The position numbers and the translations under genes are program-made. The notes under the pieces were generated by a model. The model ran no database searches. It worked only from the letters and a program-made list of their open reading frames with translations, and was not told where the DNA came from. This document shows, piece by piece, positions 1 through 8,517 of a DNA stretch of 64,000 nt (positions are counted from its first letter, which is position 1; every line of letters begins with the position of its first letter). This DNA comes from Lentzea sp. NBRC 102530 (GTDB lineage Bacteria > Actinomycetota > Actinomycetes > Mycobacteriales > Pseudonocardiaceae), in NCBI RefSeq assembly GCF_030269365.1, contig NZ_BSTF01000010.1, positions 1-64,000 of the forward strand, written 5' to 3'.

Positions 1-274
1 CGTCTTTGTAGAAGGGGATCTGGCCGTGCGGTGGCACGCACGCGGTTCCGGTGGTGCCGGTGCTCCAGTGGAACTTGATGAGGATGAAGCTGTTGCCGCA
101 GTGGAAGTAGCGGGCCGTGAGCTCACCGACCGCTTGCGGCAGGGCGATGAACCCGCACCCCGGCGGCGGCATGATCTTGGCTGACCGCGTGCCGTGATCG
201 TCGATCATGCCCAACGCGGCGGTGGCGAGCAGCATGCCCGCCGCGCTGATCGTTCGCGCGACATTGCTCTTCAT
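1..274 (-). CDS. Small secreted protein, C-terminus cut by window edge
   Basis: The complement reads from an ATG at 274 with AGAAGGG eight bases upstream. The product opens with a basic N-terminus and hydrophobic core (MKSNVARTISAAGMLLATAA), typical of a signal peptide, so it is probably exported. The visible mature part has cysteines in CGFIALP, YFHCGN and TACVPPHG, which suggests disulfides. The pattern recalls the small secreted DUF6355 family of actinomycetes, but that is from memory only. At least 91 codons are present and the 3' end lies outside the window. No partner gene is visible. Confidence 0.6.
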   Translation of the reverse strand, partial: MKSNVARTISAAGMLLATAALGMIDDHGTRSAKIMPPPGCGFIALPQAVGELTARYFHCGNSFILIKFHWSTGTTGTACVPPHGQIPFYKD

Positions 275-386
275 CTGATGAACCCTTCTCGCTGAAGTTC
301 CTGCAGGACTTCAGTTTTGAAGAGTCCACACCGGACAGCCTAGGTGTCTTGCGTATCGCGGTCACCTGCAGACAGCAGACGTCCGA

Positions 387-1604
387 CTACAGCGGATCGA
401 GGTAGAGCGTTCCGCCTGCTCGCAGAGTGCTCGCGACGAGCGAGTCGTTCGCTCGCTGCATCGCGTTCACGGTCTCGGGTTCGTCGGCGGGTGCGTAGCG
501 GAGTGCGGCGACGAGGAACGCGATGTCGTGGTTCGGCAGAGCCAGGAGCGGGGTCGCGATGCGGTCTGTGCGCACCGGGTACGCCAGGGCTAGGCCGAAG
601 TCGCTGTACAGCTCCGCGCCGAGTTCCTTTTCTATCTGGCCCAGCACCTGGGCCGCCGATTCACCCGGCACCAGGAGGTTGCACCACGGGTGCGGTGAGT
701 CCCAGAGGCCCGCGTCGCGGAGCAGCGGCTCGCCTGCCGCGAGGCGGTTGAGGAAGTCCCAGTAGCCGGCGATCTCGCTCTCCACCTCGCTGAATATGAG
801 GCCGTCGAATCTGCCTGTGCCCGAGGCGGTTTCGACGAAGGACACCGCTTCCAGCTCGACGACGTGTTCGCCGTCCCGGACCTTGAGCTGCCCCTCGACG
901 TAGTCGAACGTGTCGGTGACGACCAGGCGTTGCTGGTCTTCGATCAGCTGCTCGACGGTGTCGTAGCTGAGCCTGTGCCACCTGACGGTCTGCGGCGCCG
1001 GCACGAGGCGGAGCCGGGCGCGGGTGACGATGCCATTGCGACCCCGGCCGGCGCGCACGGCGTCGAACACGTCTTGGTTGTTCGAGGGGCTGCACGAGGT
1101 GAGCGTGCCGTCTGGGGTGACGACCTCCAGCTCGATGACGTTGTCGGTCTGGGCGCCGTGCTGGTGGCTTGCCCCGCCCAGGCCGCCCACCGACAAGGTT
1201 CCGCCGACGGTGAGCTCGAGGTAGTCGGTGAGAACCGGTGGCGTCAGGCCGCGAGGCAAGGTCGCGCGCAGCACGTCGCTCCACCGCGCGCCCGCGTCGA
1301 CGACCACGTGGTCGGGACCGACTTCGTGGATCGCGCTGAGTTGGTTCATGTCGACGACAACGCCGCCCAGGGCCTGCGCCTGACCGCCCGTGGAGTGCCC
1401 CTGACCGCGAGGAACGATCCGAAGGCCGTGCTGCTGCGCGAATCCGACAGCCGTACGGATGTCCGCGGCGTTTGCAGGACGCAGGACGGCGGAGGGCAGG
1501 TGGTGGACGACGTCGCCGTAGTCGCGCGCGGCCCAGCGAAGCGAGTCCTCGTCGGTGTCGAGCGTTCCGGTCAGTTCGGGCATGGTGTCGAACACCTGGG
1601 GCAT
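387..1604 (-). CDS. Cytokinin dehydrogenase-like FAD oxidoreductase, short at the C-terminus
   Basis: A flavoprotein of 405 residues in the BBE/cytokinin-oxidase superfamily. The FAD domain contains RGQGHSTGG, whose histidine is the usual covalent flavin site. It is followed by LTDYLELTVGGTLS, which matches the cytokinin dehydrogenase block containing the catalytic Asp, and HPWCNLLVP matches that family's substrate domain. Known members oxidise the side chain of cytokinins such as isopentenyladenine. The protein stops just after GGTLYLDPL, roughly 50 residues before the normal end, so the last FAD-contacting segment is missing and no other frame restores it. The ATG follows GAGGAG and overlaps the upstream TAA by one base, so it is coupled to the broken regulator before it. 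Activity is uncertain. Confidence 0.75.
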   Translation of the reverse strand: MPQVFDTMPELTGTLDTDEDSLRWAARDYGDVVHHLPSAVLRPANAADIRTAVGFAQQHGLRIVPRGQGHSTGGQAQALGGVVVDMNQLSAIHEVGPDHVVVDAGARWSDVLRATLPRGLTPPVLTDYLELTVGGTLSVGGLGGASHQHGAQTDNVIELEVVTPDGTLTSCSPSNNQDVFDAVRAGRGRNGIVTRARLRLVPAPQTVRWHRLSYDTVEQLIEDQQRLVVTDTFDYVEGQLKVRDGEHVVELEAVSFVETASGTGRFDGLIFSEVESEIAGYWDFLNRLAAGEPLLRDAGLWDSPHPWCNLLVPGESAAQVLGQIEKELGAELYSDFGLALAYPVRTDRIATPLLALPNHDIAFLVAALRYAPADEPETVNAMQRANDSLVASTLRAGGTLYLDPL

Positions 1605-2880
1605 TAGCTCTCCTCGCTCAAGCTGTTGATCATCTGCTCGCGCAGCTGCGTGGCGGTGGGCTCGGTGTTGCCGGTGAGCAGATCGGCCGCCGAGGACCAC
1701 GCTCGATGCGCCGCCTGCTGATTGCCGAGGTCGGCCTGCAGATCACCGACGCGGCTGTGGATGTGCGCTTGACTCCAGACGTCGCCGACCCTGCCGAAGG
1801 TCTCCAGCGCGTCGTGGAGATGCCGCAGCGCCAGCTCGTGCTCGCCCTCCGACTCGGCAAGACCTGCCAGCAATCCGGACGCACACCCCGACGACATGAA
1901 GTCCTCGGCGTCGTCGAGCACTTCTCGCGTCTCCAGGAGGAGTTCACGAGCCTCCCCCACTGCTCCGAGAGCGGCGCGGGCCATCGCGAGGTGTGCGGTG
2001 GCCACCGAGTGTTGCCAGACGTCACCGACCTCAGCGCTGATCGCCTGGGCGGTCTCGCAGTGGGCGAACGAGGCGTCGTAGTCGCCGACTTGGCAGAAAG
2101 CTCGTCCGAGGCCTACGTGTCCGATCGCCAGACCTCTGCGGTCGCCGAGCCCGGCACGGATGGTCATCGCCTCCTGGTAGAGCCCTACCGAAGTCTCGGC
2201 GGTGCCGGCGTCGATTCCGGCATCTCCCAATGTTTCCAACATCCAGGCCTCAGCGTCACGGTGTTCACCCTGGCGGGCCATCGCGAGCGCGTCGTGCAGC
2301 GCGGGCACCCACCACGACCACGCCCGCCGGTGGAACAGCATCTCGTTGATGACGACCGGCAGGTAGGCGACCGAGGTGATGTTCCACTGCGCACCGCATC
2401 GGACCAGCCGGACGAGCAGACGCAGCTCGTCCTCGAACCACTTGAGCGCGTCCTTGGTGCCGCGGAAAGACAGCGTTGTCAGGCCTCGCTCAGGCAGGTT
2501 GAGGCGTCGCCGCGGGCGGGAAGGCCAGAGCAGCCGCGTGGCTGCGGCCCCGGTGCACAGGTACCAGTCGACCAGCCGCTCCAAGGCGGCCTTGTTGTCC
2601 TCCGGCGTGTTGCGCTCTCGCGCGAGCTCGAGCGCATAGGAATGGACGAGGTCATGCATCACGAACCCGTCCTGACCGGTCTGTTCCAGCAAGTGCACCG
2701 CGGCCAGCGCCAACAGGTGCCCTTCCGCCTGCGACGGCGCTTGGCCCATGAGCGCAGAGGCCGCTTCGACGCGGATGGGGCCTCCTGGATGCAGTCCCAG
2801 TGCGCGGAAGGTGTCCGACATGTTCGATGGCAGCGCATCGTACGAGTACGAAAGAACGGTTCGCACGGCCAGTGAATCGT
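1604..2880 (-). pseudogene. Decapitated AfsR/SARP-type NB-ARC-TPR regulator
   Basis: The recognisable part begins at DDSLAVRTVLSYSYDALP, the winged-helix block that follows the NB-ARC ATPase in AfsR-like proteins. It continues through FVMHDLVHSYALELARE and then about 300 residues of TPR-like helices. The SARP DNA-binding domain, BTAD and P-loop that should precede it are absent. Upstream of about 2880 the complement frame is only the antisense of a transporter gene. The gene has therefore lost roughly its first half, with no promoter or start of its own. The remaining frame is open to its TAA, which overlaps the flavoenzyme start. An internal ATG could in principle express the TPR part alone. 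Confidence 0.8.
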
Positions 2881-2887
2881 CGACCGC

Positions 2888-4000
2888 GAAGACGTCGTCG
2901 GCCTGCTCATGGGCATGGACAACCTGCTCGGCATCTTCGTGCAGCCCTGGATCGCGCACCGCTCGGACAACACCCGCACCCGCTGGGGCCGCCGGATCCC
3001 CTACCTCGCGGTGGGCATGCCGCTGGCGGCGGTGTTGTTCACGCTCATCCCGCTGGCCACGGCGTTGCCGGCACTGATCGCGCTGATCTTCGTGTACTCG
3101 TTGGTGGGCAACAGCTTCAAGCCGATCGCCCAGGCGTTGCTGCCGGACTTCATCGAGCCCGAACGCCGGGGCAGGGCCAACGCGGTGGTGAAGATCGCCT
3201 CCGGGCTGACGGTCGTGGTGTCGGCGTTGATCAGCGCGTTGCTGGTGGACGACCACCCGAAGCTCGCGTTCACCGTGCCCGCGCTGCTCATGCTGGTGTG
3301 CACGGCGGTGCTCGTGTCGCGGGTGCGGGACAACACGTCGAGGGCCTACCGGCTCGCGCTCACCGAGGACACCACGAGCGAGCCCCCGCAGCGGCTTCGC
3401 GAACTCGCCCTGGACATCCTGCGCGACCGCGACCGCAGCCGGTTGCTCGTCGTCACGGCGGTGCTGCTGTTCGCCTCCGCGTGGTTCTCGTCGCGGTCGC
3501 TGTTCACCCCGTACGGCATGGAGACCCTGGGGCTGTCCCGGGGCGCGGCGGGCTCGCTCACGTTCCCGAGCGGCATCGCGTTCCTCGTCGCCGCCTACCC
3601 CGCCGCGCTGCTCGCCGAACGGATCGGGCGCATCCGGACGATGACGATCGGTATGACCGTCTTCGGCACAGCTCTTGCGTTGGGCACCCTCGTGCCGACG
3701 CCCACCGTCACGGTCGTGTCGTTCTGCGTCGCCGCCGCCGGTGCGTCCGGGTTCCTGATCAACGCCGCCGTCGTGCTGTGGAACCTCGCGCCGTCCGCCC
3801 GCGTGATCGGCGTCTACACCGGGCTGTACACGGTGAGCTGGGCCGCGGGCGGGTTCGTCGGGCCGGGTGTCGTCGGCGCCATGGTCGACATCACCGGCTG
3901 GCGCTACATGCTCCTCGACATCGCCGTCATCACCGCGCTCGCCACCGCCGTGATCCTGCGGGTCGCCGTGCTGAGCCGCCGCAACGCCGCCTCACTGTAG
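2888..4000 (+). pseudogene. MFS transporter lacking its N-terminus
   Basis: From GLLMGMDNLLGIFVQPW onward this is a major facilitator protein with the loop motif SDNTRTRWGRRIP (MFS signature A, SLC45/sugar-type) and about ten further hydrophobic segments. Homology starts mid-protein. The first transmembrane helix and start region are missing, and an in-frame TGA lies at about 2873. The first available ATG is at 2909, with no ribosome-binding site. The rest, 363 residues, is intact to TAG and lies 25 bases before the AtuA-like gene, so it was probably the transporter of that operon. Its 5' end was lost at the same junction that truncates the facing regulator. It could survive as a short transporter but is probably non-functional. 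Confidence 0.75.
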
Positions 4001-4025
4001 AACCGTTCCACCGGAAGGGAAAACC

Positions 4026-5405
4026 ATGAGCGCTCCTGACGGAGCCGTGCGCGTCCTGACGCCCACCGGCATGCTCGGCGCCGGCTTCACCGAGTCCTCA
4101 GTGGACAGAGGGCTGGAGCTCGGTGCCGACGTCATCGCCGTCGACGGCGGCTCGACCGACTCGGGCCCGCACTACCTCGGCTCGGGCACCGCCAAGACGA
4201 CCGCCGCTGCCGTCGCCCGCGACCTGCGGATCCTGCTGCGCGCCGCCGCCCGTGCGCGCATCCCGTTGATCGTCGGGTCCTGCGGCACCAGCGGCACCGA
4301 CTCCGGCGTCACCTGGGTGGCCGGGATCGTCGAGGACGTGCTGCGCGAGGAGAAGCTCGACCTGTCCGTCGCGACGATCTTCAGCGAGCAGACAGCGGAC
4401 TTCGTCAAGACCCGGCTGCGCGACCGTGCCGTGCACCCGCTCGCACCCAGCAGCGCGTTGGACGAGTCCACTGTGGACGAGTGCACGCACATCGTCGGCA
4501 TGATGGGCCACGAACCCATCGTGGAGGCCCTGCGCGCGGGCGCCGACGTGGTGCTCGCCGGCCGCGCGACCGACACCGCACTCGCCGCCGCCGTGCCGCT
4601 CATGCGAGGTCTCCCCGCCGGACCCGCCTGGCACGCCGCGAAAATCGTCGAGTGCGGCGGCCAGTGCACGACGAACCCGCGCGCGGGCGGCGTTCTCGCC
4701 ACGATCGACCGCACGGGGTTCACCATCGAACCGCTCGACCCCGAGGCCGCGTGCACACCGATTTCCGTTGCGGCGCACATGCTCTACGAGACGGTGAACC
4801 CGTTCGTCATGCGCGAGCCCGCAGGTGAACTCGACGTCACCGACGCGGTGTACACGGCCCTCGACGCCCGGCGCGTACGCGTCGAAGGCTCGCGCTTCCA
4901 CCCCGCCCGGCACACGATCAAGCTGGAGGGCGCCCGGATCACCGGCTACGAGACGATGTCGTTCACGGCCATCCGCGACGAGCACATCCTCGCGAACATC
5001 GAGGAGTGGACCGACCTGTTCGTCAAGGTCTTCACCGGCCGCGTCGCCCAGACCCTGGGCCTCGACACCGCCGATTACGCCTTCGACCTGCGCCGTTACG
5101 GCTACGACGCGATCCTCGGTTCGCTCGACCCGGCCACCCGCCCGCCACGCGAGGTGGGCGTGATGCTGCTGGTCCGCGCGGCGACCCAGGAACTGGCGAC
5201 CGCCGTCGCGAAGGTCGCGAACCCCTTGATGCTGCACCTGCCGACCCCGGACATGGACTACCTGCCGAGCCTCGCGTTCGCCACCTCGCCCGCCGAGACC
5301 GAACGCGGCGCGGTCTACGAGTTCGCGCTGCACCACGTCGTCGACACCCGCACCCCCACCGAAATGTTCCGCACCGAGCACCGGAAGGCCGTCACCCATG
5401 ACTGA
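4026..5405 (+). CDS. AtuA-like acyclic terpene utilisation family protein (DUF1446)
   Basis: A 459-residue protein of the AtuA/DUF1446 family. Typical blocks are visible: GADVIAVDGGSTDSGP near the N-terminus, IVGSCGTSGTD, VLAGRATDTALAAA and VECGGQCTTNPRAG. AtuA takes part in the degradation of acyclic terpenoids such as citronellol and geraniol in Pseudomonas. The biochemical role of stand-alone actinobacterial members is not established. An ATG with AGGGAAAACC upstream starts the gene 25 bases after the transporter remnant. It overlaps the DUF4387 gene by eight bases, the usual partner of this family. The deletion that removed the operon's original promoter may have left it expressed only from readthrough. 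Confidence 0.85.
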   Translation: MSAPDGAVRVLTPTGMLGAGFTESSVDRGLELGADVIAVDGGSTDSGPHYLGSGTAKTTAAAVARDLRILLRAAARARIPLIVGSCGTSGTDSGVTWVAGIVEDVLREEKLDLSVATIFSEQTADFVKTRLRDRAVHPLAPSSALDESTVDECTHIVGMMGHEPIVEALRAGADVVLAGRATDTALAAAVPLMRGLPAGPAWHAAKIVECGGQCTTNPRAGGVLATIDRTGFTIEPLDPEAACTPISVAAHMLYETVNPFVMREPAGELDVTDAVYTALDARRVRVEGSRFHPARHTIKLEGARITGYETMSFTAIRDEHILANIEEWTDLFVKVFTGRVAQTLGLDTADYAFDLRRYGYDAILGSLDPATRPPREVGVMLLVRAATQELATAVAKVANPLMLHLPTPDMDYLPSLAFATSPAETERGAVYEFALHHVVDTRTPTEMFRTEHRKAVTHD

Positions 5406-5718
5406 GCAGCGCACGTTGGGCGACCTCGCCCTGGAGGTCAGGTCCAAGAACGCCGGGCCGTTCTGGGTGACGATGGAGTTGTTCCTGCGCGACGAAGCGG
5501 GCTACGCGCTCGCCGCGGAGATCGTCGACGAGGACCTCGTCGCGTCCCTGCACGAGGTGCGAGCGCAGGACGTGCAGATCTTCCGCATCCCGGCGCTGAA
5601 CGTCGTCAAGATCTCGTTCCCGCGCCCGGTGCCGCAGGGCGGGCTGCACGACCGCGACGTGCACGCCGGGCAGCACCACGTCCCGCTGGCGTCGGTGCCG
5701 GCCCACCCGCGCGGCTAG
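5398..5718 (+). CDS. DUF4387 family protein
   Basis: A 106-residue cytoplasmic protein beginning MTEQRTLGDLALEVRSKNAG, with FWVTMELFLRDEAGY and VKISFPRPVPQGG. These match DUF4387, a family that nearly always sits directly downstream of AtuA/DUF1446 genes. Its ATG lies inside the end of the preceding gene (eight-base overlap), so translation is coupled and the two probably form one complex or enzyme. No catalytic residue assignment is possible from sequence. The gene ends eight bases before a strong hairpin. Confidence 0.8.
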   Translation: MTEQRTLGDLALEVRSKNAGPFWVTMELFLRDEAGYALAAEIVDEDLVASLHEVRAQDVQIFRIPALNVVKISFPRPVPQGGLHDRDVHAGQHHVPLASVPAHPRG

Positions 5719-5725
5719 CCAGGAC

Positions 5726-5755
5726 GGAACCGCGCGGCAGCCACCGCGCGGTTCC
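5726..5755. terminator. Bidirectional hairpin between convergent genes
   Basis: GGAACCGCGCGG and CCGCGCGGTTCC form a perfect 12-bp stem with a six-base loop. It lies between the DUF4387 stop and the ceramidase-like stop on the other strand. There is no U-run, as is common for actinobacterial terminators. Confidence 0.7.
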
Positions 5756-5763
5756 CCGGACCA

Positions 5764-7194
5764 TCACTCGATGTTCAGCAGAGCGCGGATGCGCGGCTGC
5801 AGCCTGCCTTCCACCCCGTTCGGGTCTTGGGCATTCTCGCCGGCGTTCAGCGGAGAGGCCAACGAGTACGAGACGGCGTAGGTGGAGTTCCCGGACAGCC
5901 CCTTGTCGTCGTCGGGTCTGTCATTCCTCCACCCCGCCTCCCCCTGGCCGCCTGCATCGCCGTCCCTGAGGATGTCGAACGCCGGCACGTAGCAGTCGAT
6001 GTGGTTGGTGTAGGCCATGACCCACAACGGTTCGAAGGGCTTCTTCGCCGCCCACTGGTTCTTGGTGCCGACGTGCCAGCCGCTGAGCACCTCGTGCGAC
6101 ATGGTCAGGATCGTCAGGCCGCCGAGATCGATCTTCTGGATGGTCATCGGCATGTGGCCGAGGACGGGATTCTTGAGCTCCTCCACCATCCGCTCGGCGT
6201 GCCGCACGGTCGCGGAGTCCCCCGACCCCCACTTCCCGCCGTCCGGGCCGGCCGCGTCGACACGTTTCTGGTATTCCCCTCTGAGCCACTCGCGTTGCGC
6301 CGCGTCGCCGACGTTTACGCGGTACGGGAGTGGCACGGTCTCGATCGCGGTGTTGATGGGGCCGTTGACCGGGAAGTACGCGGCGTTGCGGACGGTCGCG
6401 ACGATCGCGTTCGTCAGGCGGAGTGCGGCGGACTCGATCGGCAGGCGGCCGGGATCGGGAGCCGCCGGGTTGATGTCGCCCGCCGCGCCCTGGAAGAACA
6501 TCACGGGGACGCCGAGCCGCTTCCCCGTCTCGATCATGGCGTAGCCGCAGTACTCGGAGTCCGGGTTGGCGTTGCGGTCCACGCACACCGGATGGCACGC
6601 GTGTCCGGCCAGGACGGCGAACAGGTCGAAGTTGTCCGCCCGTCGCGCCACCAGCACGGGCACCTCGCGAGGCCTCCACGACAGGCCCCGGCGGTTGACG
6701 CCGAGTTCGGCGAACCCCTCCGCGTAGCCGAGCGTGACGCCGGTCCTCGGCGTTTGGTGGGCCTTGACGGCGACCCTCACCACCTGGTCCACGAAGCCGG
6801 CCGTGTACGTCCGTGCGACGTCGACGGCCCGCTTGCTGTTCAGCATCACGTACGGGTCGGGCTTGTCGCCGATCATGGGGCCGCTGTGGGTGTGGCTCTG
6901 CGCCAACACGAAACTGCTCGCGTTGGGAATGACGCCCTGACCCACGAGGCGCCCGACGACGTCGGTGTAGACGTGCCGGGGAATGCTGATCACGTCGGCC
7001 TGCACGAACACGATCCGCCGGCCACCGGAGTCGACGATGATCGCGCAGCGGACCTTGAGCTCGTTGGCCACCGTGCCACCGGACTGCCGGTAGGTCTCCC
7101 CGCCGTCGACACCCCAGCCGTAGCCGCCCATCGGCGTGCCGGCGGGCATGGGAATCAGTTCGTCCGCGTAGGACATCTGGAACACAGTCGCCAT
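5764..7194 (-). CDS. Neutral ceramidase-like hydrolase
   Basis: A 476-residue protein of the neutral/alkaline non-lysosomal ceramidase superfamily. The metal-site and serine motifs are visible: AQSHTHSGP (zinc-ligand histidine region), LAGHACHPVC and FFQGAAGDINPAAP. Known members hydrolyse the amide bond of ceramide, but many bacterial relatives act on unknown substrates. The N-terminus (MATVFQMSYADELIPMPAGT) has no signal peptide, unlike most secreted ceramidases. The start is three bases after the stop of the Tat-exported propeller gene upstream, so the two are co-transcribed. It could be retained in the cytosol or leave with the propeller protein. Confidence 0.8.
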   Translation of the reverse strand: MATVFQMSYADELIPMPAGTPMGGYGWGVDGGETYRQSGGTVANELKVRCAIIVDSGGRRIVFVQADVISIPRHVYTDVVGRLVGQGVIPNASSFVLAQSHTHSGPMIGDKPDPYVMLNSKRAVDVARTYTAGFVDQVVRVAVKAHQTPRTGVTLGYAEGFAELGVNRRGLSWRPREVPVLVARRADNFDLFAVLAGHACHPVCVDRNANPDSEYCGYAMIETGKRLGVPVMFFQGAAGDINPAAPDPGRLPIESAALRLTNAIVATVRNAAYFPVNGPINTAIETVPLPYRVNVGDAAQREWLRGEYQKRVDAAGPDGGKWGSGDSATVRHAERMVEELKNPVLGHMPMTIQKIDLGGLTILTMSHEVLSGWHVGTKNQWAAKKPFEPLWVMAYTNHIDCYVPAFDILRDGDAGGQGEAGWRNDRPDDDKGLSGNSTYAVSYSLASPLNAGENAQDPNGVEGRLQPRIRALLNIE

Positions 7195-7197
7195 CGG

Positions 7198-8388
7198 TCA
7201 GCCCACCTCCAGCCGGACGTTCTCGAACTCCCTGCGGGCCAGCCAGCCTTCGCCGGGGCGGTACTGCATGCGGTGCACCATCTTCTCCTGCTCGTTGCGC
7301 CAGAAAGCCGACAACCTGCCGTCGCGGCCGAGCACACCGCTCGGTTCACCCGTGGTGACCATGCTCTGGTCGAGTTCGACCCAGTCGTGCCAGTTCTGGC
7401 CCCAGGAGGGCTGGGAGCGGTGGATGAGCCGGTTGTTCGCGGTCGGCCCCGCCTGTTTGGCGAACAGCACCATGCCACCGAAGGCGCCTACGGAAACGGA
7501 GGGCCTGCCGAGGATCTTCCTCTCCGGGAAGACGTTCCACTCGCCCCGCCACACGTCGGCCGCGGCCTTCTGCCAGGTGTACGCGACACCGTCCTCCGAG
7601 CCCGCGAACACGGTGATCGCCCCGGTCGGACCGACGACCGCCGACACGTCCTCGTTGACGAGGTTCCTGCCGGGGATCACGCTCCAGCCCTCGGAGAACG
7701 GCGTGCCCCAGGCCGACTGATAGCGATGCACGACGCCGCCGTCCGTACCGCGGGCGAACACGACCATGCCGCCGGTCGGCCCGATCACGGCCCACGGCCT
7801 GCCCACACTGCCGTACGGGAACGCCTGCCAGCCCGTCCAGTTGCCGCCCGGCCCGTCCTGGTAGGAGTGGTAGATGAAGCCGTCGTCCGCCCGTGCGAAC
7901 AGCGACATCGCGTTGTTGGTGTTGAGCACGGGGAACGGTTCCTCGACGAAGGCGGGACCGGGCTTGCCCAGGTTCCGCCAGTTCCACGCCGGATTGCCAG
8001 GGGTGCCCTGCCACCCGGTCCAGATCTCGCCGTTCGCGTCGGTCACGAACAACGACAGGGCGCCGTTGGCGTTGAGCAGCGGGATCGGCCGCGCCTTGAG
8101 CACCGGACTGCCCGGCACGATCCGCCAGGCCTCCCAGTCGGGCGCGCCCGTGTCCTGCCACTGGTGGTAGGCCCGCTTCTCGGGGCCCAGGCCGAAGACC
8201 ACCATCGAACGGCCGGTGTCCAGGGCAGCGGGGTAGCCGCGCGAGAGATGGCCGAGTCTGGGCAGCACGCCCGTCTGTGCAACTGCTTGCGGGGGCAACG
8301 TGAGGGCGCTCAGGCCGCCGAGCGTCACCGCTCCGCCCGCCAGCGCGACGCCCCGGAGCAGAGCGCGCCTGCTGACGCCGCTACTCAC
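7198..8388 (-). CDS. Tat-exported beta-propeller (PLL/tectonin-like lectin) protein
   Basis: The 396-residue product starts MSSGVSRRALLRGVALAGG, a clear twin-arginine signal with a hydrophobic stretch ending near AVAQ. The mature part consists of about seven repeats of some 45 residues. They share patterns such as SLFVTDANGEIWTGWQ, SLFARADDGFIYHSYQ and VVFARGTDGGVVHRYQ, typical of PLL-like or tectonin propeller blades that bind glycans. No catalytic motif is present. It is the first gene of a two-gene unit with the ceramidase-like hydrolase, suggesting that it presents or recognises a glycolipid or cell-surface substrate. Divergent to the SARP regulator, from which it is separated by about 130 bases. 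Confidence 0.8.
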   Translation of the reverse strand: MSSGVSRRALLRGVALAGGAVTLGGLSALTLPPQAVAQTGVLPRLGHLSRGYPAALDTGRSMVVFGLGPEKRAYHQWQDTGAPDWEAWRIVPGSPVLKARPIPLLNANGALSLFVTDANGEIWTGWQGTPGNPAWNWRNLGKPGPAFVEEPFPVLNTNNAMSLFARADDGFIYHSYQDGPGGNWTGWQAFPYGSVGRPWAVIGPTGGMVVFARGTDGGVVHRYQSAWGTPFSEGWSVIPGRNLVNEDVSAVVGPTGAITVFAGSEDGVAYTWQKAAADVWRGEWNVFPERKILGRPSVSVGAFGGMVLFAKQAGPTANNRLIHRSQPSWGQNWHDWVELDQSMVTTGEPSGVLGRDGRLSAFWRNEQEKMVHRMQYRPGEGWLARREFENVRLEVG

Positions 8389-8517
8389 CGGTCCTCCTCG
8401 ATGCGATCATGCTCGCCACGCTGCCAGACGCCTGCTTCATCCCGGTGTCATCACGCTGACGCCAAGCCCGAATCCGTGCAGAATGTCGAGCTGGTGCTGT
8501 CCTGGGGGGTTGCGTCA

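Noticed and set aside
2878..2883. GTCGAC (SalI) at the junction as a cloning artefact
   Set aside because: The six-base site occurs many times by chance in this GC-rich sequence and is not evidence of an artificial join.
5827..8517. Upstream extension of the SARP frame by almost 900 codons
   Set aside because: The extension is antisense to the ceramidase and propeller genes and has no codon sense. The SARP domain starts at GTG 8518.
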